A DNA stretch of 64,000 nucleotides from NCBI GenBank assembly GCA_963663945.1, contig OY760687.1, positions 2,976,001 through 3,040,000 on the forward strand. Direction: 5' to 3'. The notes under the pieces are model-generated. The model was not told where the DNA came from. It worked only from the letters and a program-made list of their open reading frames with translations, and made no database searches. Positions 1-7,534 of this stretch are shown here, one piece after another; position 1 is the stretch's first letter, and each line of letters opens with the position of its first letter. Origin of the DNA: Bin87 sp963663945. GTDB taxonomy: Bacteria; Chloroflexota; Dehalococcoidia; Lucifugimonadales; UBA3495. Both the position numbers and the translations under genes were made by a program.

Positions 1-1
1 G

Positions 2-547
2 ACCGTCTACGCCGACGCTCCCGGCAGCGTGGCTGCTCCCACCGCTGGGCTGCACTTCACCGAGTCCCTCCTGGACCAAATTCGCGCCAAGGGAGTGTCT
101 ACCGCCTGGGTCACCCTCCACGTCGGCCTCGACACCTTCCGCCCAGTCCACGGCGAGGACATCGCCGAGCACAAAATCCACACCGAATGGTTCGAGCTTC
201 CCCAGAACACTGCGGACGCCATCAACGCAGCGCGTCAGACTGGCGGACGCACCATCGCCGTGGGAACCACCACCGTCCGCACCCTGGAGCACGTGGCGCG
301 GGATGCTCACTCGAACGGCGCACACGAGATCCAGGCCGCCGCCGGCGACGCCGACCTGTTCATCCTGCCCGGCCACCACTTCCGGCTGGTGGACTCCATG
401 GTCACCAACTTCCACCTTCCCCGGTCCACCCTGCTGATGCTGGTGTCCGCCTTCGCCGGCCGGGAGCGGATCCTGGCGGCATACGAAGAAGCAGTCCGCC
501 GCGAGTACCGCTTCTATTCGTTCGGCGACGCCATGCTGCTGCTATAG
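2..547 (+). CDS. queA: S-adenosylmethionine:tRNA ribosyltransferase-isomerase, C-terminal part (truncated by window edge)
   Basis: QueA transfers and isomerises the ribosyl group of S-adenosylmethionine onto 7-aminomethyl-7-deazaguanine in tRNA, giving epoxyqueuosine. The reading frame is open from base 2, so the N-terminal half lies outside the window. Visible family signatures are the GSVAAPTAGLHFT block at the start, VGTTTVRTLE, and the C-terminal NFHLPRSTLLMLVSAFAGRE stretch followed by YRFYSFGDAMLLL, which is the usual end of the protein. The next step of the pathway, queG, is at 27.2 kb, so the genome appears to complete queuosine from the epoxy form. The stop at 545-547 is followed by about 70 bp with no clear terminator. 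Confidence 0.95.
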   Translation, partial: TVYADAPGSVAAPTAGLHFTESLLDQIRAKGVSTAWVTLHVGLDTFRPVHGEDIAEHKIHTEWFELPQNTADAINAARQTGGRTIAVGTTTVRTLEHVARDAHSNGAHEIQAAAGDADLFILPGHHFRLVDSMVTNFHLPRSTLLMLVSAFAGRERILAAYEEAVRREYRFYSFGDAMLLL

Positions 548-618
548 CGTCGCCGACATCCCTGTCCGGAATAATTCGGCAATCCTCGGTCCATGACCCC
601 GATTGCCGGGTCGGCATT

Positions 619-1209
619 CTAGTCCGCGCGGTCGTGCCCCAAAAGCGCTGCCACGATTTCCGGCGCCACCGCGTCCACCCGCGACTCAATCGCCGCCGTG
701 TCCAGGGCCGCCACCGGGTGCTGCAGGTACACCGACCCGCCGTAGTCGGCTCGACCCAACGAAAGGATGTGCTGCTCGGCCGCTGACCGAAACGCCTTGG
801 TGTGCACCACCACCGTGCGCACTCCCCGGTCTTCCAGTTCCACTGCATCGCGCAAACTGCGCGCCACGCAACTCCCTCAATCCCCCACCGCCGTCACCAC
901 GAAATCGCACTCCGCGAGTTCGTCAATAATTTCGGGCGCCGCCGGAGCCGAGAACACCCATTTGGAACGCACCAGGGAGTCGGTCATCCCGTAACCGTCC
1001 GCCAGCCGCGAGCGGATCGCTTCCAGAATCACGTCGGCATTGCCCTTGCGGTTGTCCAGGAATCCTCCCTTCAAACCCTCCAGCGTTTCCAGCGGAGCCG
1101 CCGGCCGGCGCTCCGGTTCCTCTTGCCTGTCGGTCGGATCCACTAACCCCAGCGCGGCGATGCGCGCCGACAAATCATCCCTGGCAATCATCCTGTCCAT
1201 CCTGTTCAT
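619..1209 (-). CDS. UGSC-family selenoprotein, in-frame UGA read as selenocysteine
   Basis: Two open segments on the minus strand (1209-880 and 876-619) are in the same frame and separated only by a TGA at 877-879. Read through, the junction is VVTAVGD-U-GSC-VARSLRDAV, matching the motif that names the UGSC family, where U is selenocysteine in some members. The product is 196 residues with Sec at 111 and Cys at 114, a U-x-x-C redox-type pair; the C-terminal half continues as a normal alpha/beta domain (VRTVVVHTKAF, GGSVYLQHPV). A hairpin suited to a bacterial SECIS lies just after the UGA. Start is uncertain: ATGs at 1209, 1200 and 1191 fall in a stretch resembling a dispersed repeat. The gene is 9 bp after the preceding gene, so probably co-transcribed. 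Biochemical function is unknown to me. A nonsense mutation is the alternative but would have to hit exactly the U position. Confidence 0.85.
845..869 (-). promoter_or_regulatory. Candidate bacterial SECIS hairpin
   Basis: Starting 8 nt after the UGA, the mRNA can fold as GCGU, a GG bulge, CGCGCA, loop GUU, UGCGCG, AUGC: four base pairs (one G-U), a bulge, then six perfect pairs. The apical loop begins 20 nt downstream of the UGA and its first base is G, consistent with the published bacterial SECIS pattern. Folding was done by eye. Confidence 0.6.
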
Positions 1210-1218
1210 CGATGTAAA

Positions 1219-2256
1219 CTAAACCACGGCGGCCGATGTGATCCGCGAGCCCCAACCCGGGATGTACACCGAGTGCCTCCCGGCGCCGCCGGCCACCATT
1301 ATATGGATGTCCTCGGGTCGCCGCACCACCGGTACCATCGCTTCGTCGTCCTCCCGGTCAATCCAGCGCGGCCACAGGGTGTTGCGATGGGCGTGCCGTC
1401 CGTGGATCCCGCCCAGCTTCAAAACCGACAGCGGCTGCCGGGCCAACTCGTAGAGGTACGACCTCGCGTCGTTCTTGGTCCATCCGGCCCCGGCGATGAT
1501 GTTGGCGTGCTCCGGTCCCAGCACCAGCAGCACATCTCCCATGACGTGGATGTTGTTGCAGCCCGGGATGGCCATGGACATCGCGAAGGTGGTGAGCAGG
1601 TCACGTGGGTTGTCCGCGCCGTGGTTGTTCAGGTTGTGCGGCGCCTCCGCCGGGTGCACCGTGACGACCGACTGGTCGGCCTCGTAGCCGCGCTCCACAT
1701 GGTACGGCTGCCACGGATTTTCCGCCTCGTTCTCGGCGATGCAGTAGGTGTACTTGCCGGGATGGCCGAAGGTCGCGCGGTCCTCGTCGCCCGGCAGCGC
1801 GCCGCCTAGGTTGGTCAGCGCCAGCTTGACCGCCCGGCCAATCGTCGCGTTGGCCCGGTTGCCCTGTCCGAAGCAGTTGCCGCCGGAATTCATGCCCAAT
1901 TCAATGGCCATAGGACCGTTCACGACCACCAGCGGCGTGGCGATGTGCGTGGAGCACTGCACCGAAGCCAGGTTGAACCGGGGCAGCAGCAACGCCTCAA
2001 TCGCCGCGATGACCACCGGAAAGTACTCCGGCAAACACCCGGCCATCACCGCGTTGGCCGCCAGTTTCTCGACAGTCGCCCGTCCCCCGCGCGGCGGAAC
2101 CTCCCCCACCAACTCCAGCGCCGACCGCCCCGACGCCTCCACAAACTCCCGCACCCGCTCCGCCGTGGGCGGCACGATGGGCAGGCCGTCGGTCCAGCCG
2201 GCTTCGTGGGCCAATGCTCTTGCCTGTTCGTCGATCGTGGCGGATAGGGTCATCAT
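1219..2256 (-). CDS. Conserved protein of unknown function, partner of the UGSC selenoprotein
   Basis: 345 residues from the ATG at 2254-2256, which follows the upstream stop after 2 bp and has AGGAG about 14 nt upstream. The N-terminus (ATIDEQARALAHEAGWTDGL, then PIVPPTAERV) and the glycine-rich block (MNSGGNCFGQGNRANATIGR) look like a conserved soluble enzyme; no signal peptide or membrane segment is evident. I do not recognise a characterised family. Cysteines occur at SVQCSTH, GGNCFG, KYTYCIA and IPGCNN, which could serve metal or redox chemistry. It ends 9 bp before the UGSC gene, so the two are likely translated together and may act in one reaction. Confidence 0.7.
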   Translation of the reverse strand: MMTLSATIDEQARALAHEAGWTDGLPIVPPTAERVREFVEASGRSALELVGEVPPRGGRATVEKLAANAVMAGCLPEYFPVVIAAIEALLLPRFNLASVQCSTHIATPLVVVNGPMAIELGMNSGGNCFGQGNRANATIGRAVKLALTNLGGALPGDEDRATFGHPGKYTYCIAENEAENPWQPYHVERGYEADQSVVTVHPAEAPHNLNNHGADNPRDLLTTFAMSMAIPGCNNIHVMGDVLLVLGPEHANIIAGAGWTKNDARSYLYELARQPLSVLKLGGIHGRHAHRNTLWPRWIDREDDEAMVPVVRRPEDIHIMVAGGAGRHSVYIPGWGSRITSAAVV

Positions 2257-2258
2257 CG

Positions 2259-3224
2259 TCACTCTGTCAACTCCTGCAGGTGCGGTGTGAACACCCGTTT
2301 GAACGCGAGGAGGCGATCCACCATCCACTCTTGTAATTCTTCCAGCGATGCATGGTCATCGTCGATGCTGGCATCTCGAACTGCCGATATGCGACAAGCC
2401 CGGCGGTTATCCAGGCGTTCCCACTCCAACGACTCTGCTAATTCAGTTTGTATAGCGTCCGATGCAGTCGCAAGCGCATCGAACAACCGCTTGTTTACGT
2501 CTGCATCGCCAGGATCTATGTAGAGTTCCACCCTCGCGATGCCGCGGCGCGGGCTGAATGACGGGTTATATCCAATTCCGCGAAATCCCGAGCTAAACGA
2601 ATACCAACTCTGTGGCTGACCCTTACGGGCATTGGTAAATCGGTGCTGATCCCGTAGCACATCTATCAGGGTTTGGAAAAACTCCCGGTACCGTTCGCCT
2701 CGTTCGGACGCGTACGTAGAGCGGCCGTTATTCCGGTCAACTTTGGCTGATTGTTTCTGCCAATCGTTGGGAAACGCTACCGGACGGAAATGCGGAGCAG
2801 GGCGAGATCCATCAATTGTCCACGCCTCAACGATCACTCCAAAAAACTGCGTGTCATCGCCCGTGCGCTGGTTCAGCCAATCCAGAGCCTGCCGATGTTC
2901 ATCGCGAAAATCCCTGACCAGCCAAACCGCTGCGTAAGCATCATGTCCGGCGGCATAGGTCAGCAACTTGCCGAGATGGTCATGATCGGTCGCTTCTAAC
3001 TGGTTTTCAATTATCACCGGGCGGTCGCTGCCCAAGTCGTGAGCGAGTACATCCAAGGAGAAAGTACCGACCGCTGCTTCCGCAGATCTCAACTCCAAAT
3101 CCAGCCCCAACGCCTCTCCCAATTTGTCCAAGTTTTCCGCCAACCACGGCGTGAAATCCTGCGCTTCGTGCTGCCAGACTTCCCGCAGGTCAACCTTTTC
3201 AAGTATGCCCAAGGTTGCCATCAT
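2259..3224 (-). CDS. DUF4268 domain protein, PD-(D/E)XK nuclease-like N-terminus
   Basis: About 321 residues if started at the ATG pair near 3224; longer starts would overlap the preceding gene. The central segment SLDVLAHDL...PVIIENQLEATDHDHLGKLLTYAAG is the D-(x)n-E-x-Q core of PD-(D/E)XK-type folds seen in DUF4268 proteins, followed by AAVWLVRDFRDEHRQALDWLN. The C-terminal part (residues about 180-310) carries RYREFFQTLIDVLR and a WYSFSSGF segment typical of the DUF4268 domain. Members are often near restriction or defence genes, but no methylase or restriction subunit is present here. Function is not established; a DNA-binding or nuclease role is inference from the fold. Confidence 0.75.
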   Translation of the reverse strand: MMATLGILEKVDLREVWQHEAQDFTPWLAENLDKLGEALGLDLELRSAEAAVGTFSLDVLAHDLGSDRPVIIENQLEATDHDHLGKLLTYAAGHDAYAAVWLVRDFRDEHRQALDWLNQRTGDDTQFFGVIVEAWTIDGSRPAPHFRPVAFPNDWQKQSAKVDRNNGRSTYASERGERYREFFQTLIDVLRDQHRFTNARKGQPQSWYSFSSGFRGIGYNPSFSPRRGIARVELYIDPGDADVNKRLFDALATASDAIQTELAESLEWERLDNRRACRISAVRDASIDDDHASLEELQEWMVDRLLAFKRVFTPHLQELTE

Positions 3225-3247
3225 AACCCCCTCGACTGCCACGACTA

Positions 3248-3649
3248 TCACCGCGCCGGCGGCGTTCGTTCCTCTACGATAACTTCGCCGCCATCCCACC
3301 AATCAACAGTGAGACGGCAGTCAGCGAGCAGGGTAGTACCAATCATCGGCTTGCTGCCCATCACGTACGCTCGCGCGTCCACGGGCAGCCCGTGCCAGAG
3401 CAAGCGCGCGACACAAGTGTCTGTTCGGATAATCTGACCACTGGCAAGGGTAAGGAGCCGGGTTCCTGTGTGGTGTAAGCCCAGTTCCCGGGCAACCCAT
3501 TCAGGAAGGGTGAAGGCCCCCTCGAATCCTGTGTCTACGACGGATTCTAACGTCTGGAAAATCTGGTTAACCGCGGCGATCTCAACACTAATCCGCGCCT
3601 CCAGACCCGTGCTGTTTTCTTGTGACGGCCTTACTTGGCCCCTAATCAT
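3248..3649 (-). CDS. Clan AA aspartic protease-like protein
   Basis: 133 residues. The motif ESVVDTGFEGAFTLP is the D-T-G active-site loop of small single-domain retropepsin-like (clan AA) proteases, which act as homodimers. The second conserved hydrophobic-Gly element is seen as PMIGTTLLADCRLTVDW near the C-terminus. No signal peptide, so presumably cytoplasmic. The start overlaps the end of the upstream gene by 8 bp, indicating translational coupling. Substrate is unknown. A second, different aspartic-protease-like gene lies two genes upstream. Confidence 0.8.
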   Translation of the reverse strand: MIRGQVRPSQENSTGLEARISVEIAAVNQIFQTLESVVDTGFEGAFTLPEWVARELGLHHTGTRLLTLASGQIIRTDTCVARLLWHGLPVDARAYVMGSKPMIGTTLLADCRLTVDWWDGGEVIVEERTPPAR

Positions 3650-3953
3650 GGGTGCCCCTCTCTTGCGAAGCCAGGTATTCCAAAGTTTGCCTGGTTGACA
3701 GCCGCGCAGCGATGTATTGCTTACTGCCTACCAGTTCGGCCCAGGTGAAGGCGTCAGGACGCCTCTTCATCAACCGCTTAGTAAGTTCCACATCGCTGCG
3801 CTCCCCTTGGTACTCACCGACCTCGTAGTCCCCGCTGTGAACATCGATAACCACCAGCTCCCCCCAGTGGTTCGCTTCCAGTTTCTCCCGGATGCCTTCG
3901 TAGATTTTGCGCCCGAGGATCGCAATTTCGGGACCGGTCAGTTCTTCGGCCAT
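3642..3953 (-). CDS. Small conserved protein of unknown function between two aspartic-protease-like genes
   Basis: 103 residues, acidic/basic mixed and soluble. It begins MAEELTGPEIAILGRKIYEG and contains NHWGELVVIDVHSGDYEVGE, then RRPDAFTWAELVGS. The gene overlaps its upstream neighbour by 16 bp and its downstream neighbour by 8 bp, so it is tightly coupled to both protease-like genes. I do not recognise the family. A role as substrate, partner or regulator of one of the proteases is possible but only from position. Confidence 0.65.
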   Translation of the reverse strand: MAEELTGPEIAILGRKIYEGIREKLEANHWGELVVIDVHSGDYEVGEYQGERSDVELTKRLMKRRPDAFTWAELVGSKQYIAARLSTRQTLEYLASQERGTHD

Positions 3954-4318
3954 CGTTCCTCACCTCGCATGAGAAGGTCTTCCTGCTCAATCAACCGCTG
4001 GTCCACCGGGTCAACCACCAGCGCCAGGTCTTCCAAAGTTGTCGCGCCCATCAGGTACTGACCCTCCGGCCCGAACGCCACTCGCGCCACCGCGTTGCGA
4101 CCCTGTACAGAAAACCGTGCCCACGCCGTTTGCAGTTCGACCCGCCGCCCGTCGGCGACACGCGCGAACCTGGTTTCCACCGGTTCGATCCCCAATCCGT
4201 GCAATAGACTCGCCGGCAGCATTGTATTGGTGGCTCCCGTGTCGACCAGGGCAGAAACGATGGCGCCCTCTTCAGCGAAAAGACTACCTACCCATAGATC
4301 GACGTTGAACGTTCCCAT
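3938..4318 (-). CDS. Retropepsin-like aspartic protease domain protein
   Basis: 126 residues. SALVDTGATNTMLPASLL is a clear D-T-G-A catalytic loop of retropepsin-like proteases; the distal YLMGATTLEDLALVVD matches the hydrophobic-Gly flap-side element (usually LLG). Single domain, so a homodimer is expected. No secretion signal. It is the first gene of the overlapping trio (4318 to 3248) and starts 46 bp after the enolase-superfamily gene stop, so it may belong to the same transcript. Sequence differs clearly from the protease-like protein at 3248-3649, so this is not a recent tandem duplication. Confidence 0.8.
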   Translation of the reverse strand: MGTFNVDLWVGSLFAEEGAIVSALVDTGATNTMLPASLLHGLGIEPVETRFARVADGRRVELQTAWARFSVQGRNAVARVAFGPEGQYLMGATTLEDLALVVDPVDQRLIEQEDLLMRGEERWPKN

Positions 4319-4364
4319 GCCAATTCTCCCTGTCGTTCATGCGCAAAGTGCTCGAAAGTACGAA

Positions 4365-5468
4365 TCAGTAAACCTTGTACTCCTCCAGCACCGCCGCATC
4401 CAGGTGCAGCCCCATCCCCGGCTCGGTGGGTGCGATGATCTCGCCGTTGTCCCATTCCGGCAGCACGCTGTTCAGCTGGTAGTACACCGGATCGCGTTCC
4501 TCCTCGAACACCTCCACGAACAGGCCGTGGGCATGGGCCGGCAGCAGTTGCACCGACAGTTGCGGCTCCTCGTGGTGGGCCATCCGCACGCCGCGCATCT
4601 GCGCCGCGCCGGCCACCCGGCGCCACTCCGAGATCCCGCCGCAGATCGCCGCGTCGATGTTCAGGATGTCCACCGCCTCGGCGTCCATGAGCCGCTGCCC
4701 GCCCCACGAGCTGCTCTCGCCCTGGCCGGCGGCCACCGGGATGCCGGTCCGCAGCCGCACCTGCCGCATGTCGTTGTCGGCGTTCTGCCACCGGCACGGC
4801 TCTTCCAGCCAGGCCAGCCCCATCTCCTTCGCCGGCCCGGCGAACTCCAGCGCCTCTTCCAGCGTCCAGGCCTGATTGGAATCGCACACGATGATGAAGT
4901 CGTCGCCCAGCGTGTCCCGAATCGCCCGCACCCGCAGCAGGTCGTCCGCGACCGCGACGCCGCCCGTCTTCAGCTTGACGCCGCCGATGCCGCGCTCCCG
5001 CTGGTGCAGCAGGTCTTCCACCATGTACGCGGTGTCCCGCCCCTGCACGTAGTACGCGAACCGCACCACCGGCGCCCGGTCGGCGTAGCCGCCCAGCAAC
5101 GCCCGCACCGGAACCCCCAGCGCCTTGCCGGTGATGTCCCACAGCGCCACGTCGATGGCCGCGATGGCGCGCATCGCAATCGCTTTGTCGCTGATGCGAG
5201 GCGTCAACGCGAACATTTTCTGCCAGCATCGTTCGATGGCCATGGGGTCCTCTCCCTGCACGGCCTCCGCCATCGGCCCCACCACCAGGTCCTTCAGCAA
5301 CTCGTACCCCGTCCGCTCGTCCCCTGAGTAGACCTCGCTCACCAGCCCCTCGTCGGTATGGACCCGCACCACGATGGTGCACCGCGATTCAATCTGGTAC
5401 ACGCTGCCGCTGAACCGCGTGCTCAGTGGGATCCGAACTATGTCCGCCTCTACATTGGTGATACGCAT
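4365..5468 (-). CDS. Mandelate racemase/muconate lactonizing enzyme family protein (enolase superfamily)
   Basis: 367 residues, the usual length. The N-terminal capping domain (MRITNVEADIVRIPLSTRFS) is followed by the barrel with expected residues: KLK in GGVKLKTGG (general base), Asp in VCDSNQAW, Glu in WLEEPCRW and Glu in AAGQGESSSWGG as Mg2+ ligands, and His-His in RMAHHEEPQLS as the opposite-face base. Such enzymes abstract the proton alpha to a carboxylate, catalysing dehydration, racemisation or cycloisomerisation of acid sugars or aromatic breakdown products; the actual substrate cannot be read from sequence. It is upstream of and co-directional with the aspartic-protease-like cluster. 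Confidence 0.9.
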   Translation of the reverse strand: MRITNVEADIVRIPLSTRFSGSVYQIESRCTIVVRVHTDEGLVSEVYSGDERTGYELLKDLVVGPMAEAVQGEDPMAIERCWQKMFALTPRISDKAIAMRAIAAIDVALWDITGKALGVPVRALLGGYADRAPVVRFAYYVQGRDTAYMVEDLLHQRERGIGGVKLKTGGVAVADDLLRVRAIRDTLGDDFIIVCDSNQAWTLEEALEFAGPAKEMGLAWLEEPCRWQNADNDMRQVRLRTGIPVAAGQGESSSWGGQRLMDAEAVDILNIDAAICGGISEWRRVAGAAQMRGVRMAHHEEPQLSVQLLPAHAHGLFVEVFEEERDPVYYQLNSVLPEWDNGEIIAPTEPGMGLHLDAAVLEEYKVY

Positions 5469-5702
5469 GAACGCGCCGCCTCCAGTCCATTCAAAAACTG
5501 CGAGTAATTATACGCGCCGCTATCCCGGTACGAGGTTCCGAATCGTCGCCACCCCGCTGCAGCGGCGGTACCGTACGACCCGCTCGTTCCTTGACCCGTA
5601 TCGCGGCCCGCCCTACAATCCGGACTCGCCGCCGGCCGGGTGTTGGCACAACTGCGACCCTGGTTTTCGCGGATCATCCCGAGATGCATTGGTGACTGGA
5701 AG

Positions 5703-6473
5703 ATGCCCGTTAGAGTCGGCCGCGTGCCGTACCTGGAAGCCGAACCCTTCTACTTCGACATGGCGCGTCGCGGCTTCGAACTGCGCGAAACCACCCCTCG
5801 TCAACTGGGCGACGCCCTGGACAACGGCGAACTCGACGCCGGCCCGGCCCACCTCACCGACGTGTTCCGCCTCGAAGACCGCTTCGAACCCGTTGGCGGG
5901 TTTTGCTTCTCCGCCCTGAGCCGCGCCGTCAGCGTTTGTCTCTATTCCCAGTACCCCATGGAGGAATTGGGCGGCGTGACCATCGGCGTGTCCGACGAGG
6001 ACGTCACCGCCGCCAAACTGCTCGAGGTCCTGCTCCGAGGCAAGTACAGCCTGGAGCCGGGCGAGTTTGTCTCCCGGCCCGGCGACGTCATACGTCCCGA
6101 CGAGACCTTCGACGCCTTCGTGCTCATCGGCAACCGCGCCCTCCGCCGTCGTCGCGGCGTGCGCGGCTTCGCTCACCGTTTCGATCTCGGATCGGAATGG
6201 AGCCAGTGGACCAACCTGCCTTTCGTTTTCAGCCAGTGGGTTATGCGCAAGGACCTCGAAGACCGCGAAAAGGCCACCCTGGAAGACACCCTGTACGTCG
6301 GGCTCGAAGAGGGCGTCGACGGTCTGTATCACCTCAACGAGCCCCGCGACGAGCTGCTCATGCTGCCTCGCGACGTCGTCGAATACGTCCAGGGCATCCG
6401 CTACTACGTGGGCCGCTCCGAACAGCAGGCCATCGCCCGCTTCCGCGAACTGCTCGACGGCTTGCCCGGCTAG
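5703..6473 (+). CDS. mqnA: Chorismate dehydratase-type menaquinone biosynthesis protein
   Basis: The VitK2-biosynthesis family protein MqnA converts chorismate to 3-enolpyruvoylbenzoate in the futalosine pathway to menaquinone. From the ATG at 5703 (GGAAG just upstream) the product is about 256 residues with the family N-terminus VGRVPYLEAEPFYFD, the DAGPAHLTDVFRL segment, and the second lobe VTIGVSDEDVTAAKLLEVLL and FDAFVLIGNRALR. The two-lobed periplasmic-binding-protein-like fold is implied. MqnA and MqnD are paralogues and can be confused, but length and N-terminus favour MqnA. A methylenetetrahydrofolate reductase follows after 47 bp on the same strand. Confidence 0.75.
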   Translation: MPVRVGRVPYLEAEPFYFDMARRGFELRETTPRQLGDALDNGELDAGPAHLTDVFRLEDRFEPVGGFCFSALSRAVSVCLYSQYPMEELGGVTIGVSDEDVTAAKLLEVLLRGKYSLEPGEFVSRPGDVIRPDETFDAFVLIGNRALRRRRGVRGFAHRFDLGSEWSQWTNLPFVFSQWVMRKDLEDREKATLEDTLYVGLEEGVDGLYHLNEPRDELLMLPRDVVEYVQGIRYYVGRSEQQAIARFRELLDGLPG

Positions 6474-6520
6474 CCGACGGATCCACCGACCACCGAGGAC
6501 AACGGTTTCGGGTTCGTCCG

Positions 6521-7378
6521 ATGGCGAAGGTCGTCGACCGCGTCCACGCGCAGACCGGACGTCCCGCGTTCATCTGCGATTACTCGCCTCCGCGCTCCGG
6601 CCGGCCCGAGGATGTGCCGGCCCCGCCGCATGCTGCCGATTTTGTCTCGGCGGCATACAACCCCGGCCGCGCGGTTCGCATGAACCCGATAGCGGCCGCA
6701 GCAGTCCTCCGCGACCACCACGCCGCCGACCCGATCTTCACCCTGGCCACGCGAGATATGAACCGCCTGGCGCTGGAGTCCCTGCTACTCGGCGCCCAGG
6801 CGTTGGGGCTGCAGAATGTCATCGTCGTGGCCGGAGACCCATTCGGCCCCAGAGACACCGCAGCGCCAGTGTACGATTACCGACCCACCGAACTCATCGC
6901 CGCCGTCGCCAGCCTGAACACGGGTTCGGACCATCGCGGCAGCAGTCTCCGTACCCCCACCGACTTCTGCATCGGCGCGACCGTCGACCTCGGTCGCGGC
7001 ATCGAATCCGAAGCCCGGCTCGCCGTCCGGAAGGTTCGCGCCGGCGCCAACTTCCTCATCACCCAGCCCGTGTTCGACCCGGACGATGTCGGCCGTTTCG
7101 CTAACGCCTACGCTCGCGAGACCGGCGAACCCCTGCCGCTCCCCGTGTTCTATGGCGTCGGGGTGATGGAGCCCGACGGCGTGTCTTTCGCCAACGTCCC
7201 GCAATGGCTCACCAACGACCTGGATGCCGGCCGCCCGGGAGTCGAGATAGCCTTCCAGGTCTGGGAGGCGTTGCAGCAGGCCGGAGCCCAGGATTGCTAC
7301 CTGGTCCCGCCCATCCGACGCAGCGGCGCCCGGGACTACACTGCTGCGCAAGAGTTTCTCAGCCTAGCCTTGCAGTAG
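6521..7378 (+). CDS. metF: Methylenetetrahydrofolate reductase
   Basis: 285 residues from the ATG at 6521. The FAD-dependent barrel enzyme reduces 5,10-methylene-THF to 5-methyl-THF. Seen are FICDYSPPRSG (family start, in place of the usual E-x-x-P-P-R), DPIFTLATRDMNRLALES (matching T-x-R-D-x-N-R), IVVAGDPFGP, ANFLITQPVFDPDD (Q-x-x-F/Y-D) and LPLPVFYGVGVM. The N-terminal catalytic Glu common in E. coli MetF is not at its usual position, so the variant may resemble the short MetF forms of anaerobes and Chloroflexota. No metV is adjacent. Co-directional with mqnA, which may be an operon partner. Confidence 0.85.
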   Translation: MAKVVDRVHAQTGRPAFICDYSPPRSGRPEDVPAPPHAADFVSAAYNPGRAVRMNPIAAAAVLRDHHAADPIFTLATRDMNRLALESLLLGAQALGLQNVIVVAGDPFGPRDTAAPVYDYRPTELIAAVASLNTGSDHRGSSLRTPTDFCIGATVDLGRGIESEARLAVRKVRAGANFLITQPVFDPDDVGRFANAYARETGEPLPLPVFYGVGVMEPDGVSFANVPQWLTNDLDAGRPGVEIAFQVWEALQQAGAQDCYLVPPIRRSGARDYTAAQEFLSLALQ

Positions 7379-7433
7379 CCTCGTCGTCTACACCGCTCGG
7401 CGCCGATTCGTCCCACCGGCAGCATCCACGAGC

Positions 7434-7471
7434 AACAAAACACCGGCCGGCGCGTTGGCGCTGGCCGGTGT
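7434..7471 (-). terminator. Rho-independent terminator of the ThDP enzyme gene
   Basis: On the minus strand a 9-bp perfect stem ACACCGGCC/GGCCGGTGT (7463-7471 with 7440-7448), with further GC pairing inside the 14-nt loop, is followed by TTTTGTTGCT. It lies 64 bp after the stop of the gene at 7535-9208. The convergent metF gene could use the hairpin but has no T-run on its strand. Confidence 0.75.
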
Positions 7472-7534
7472 GAATCCCCGTAGCCTATGCGGATTTTCAG
7501 ATCGGCGTAAGTTGCTTTCCCTGCAGCCGGGATT

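Noticed and set aside
5903..6520. Upstream extension of the metF frame over mqnA
   Set aside because: The frame is open but Arg/Pro-rich shadow coding of mqnA; family similarity begins only at the ATG at 6521.
7434..7471. Terminator for metF on the plus strand
   Set aside because: The hairpin is followed by GAATCCCC on that strand; the T-run is only on the minus strand.
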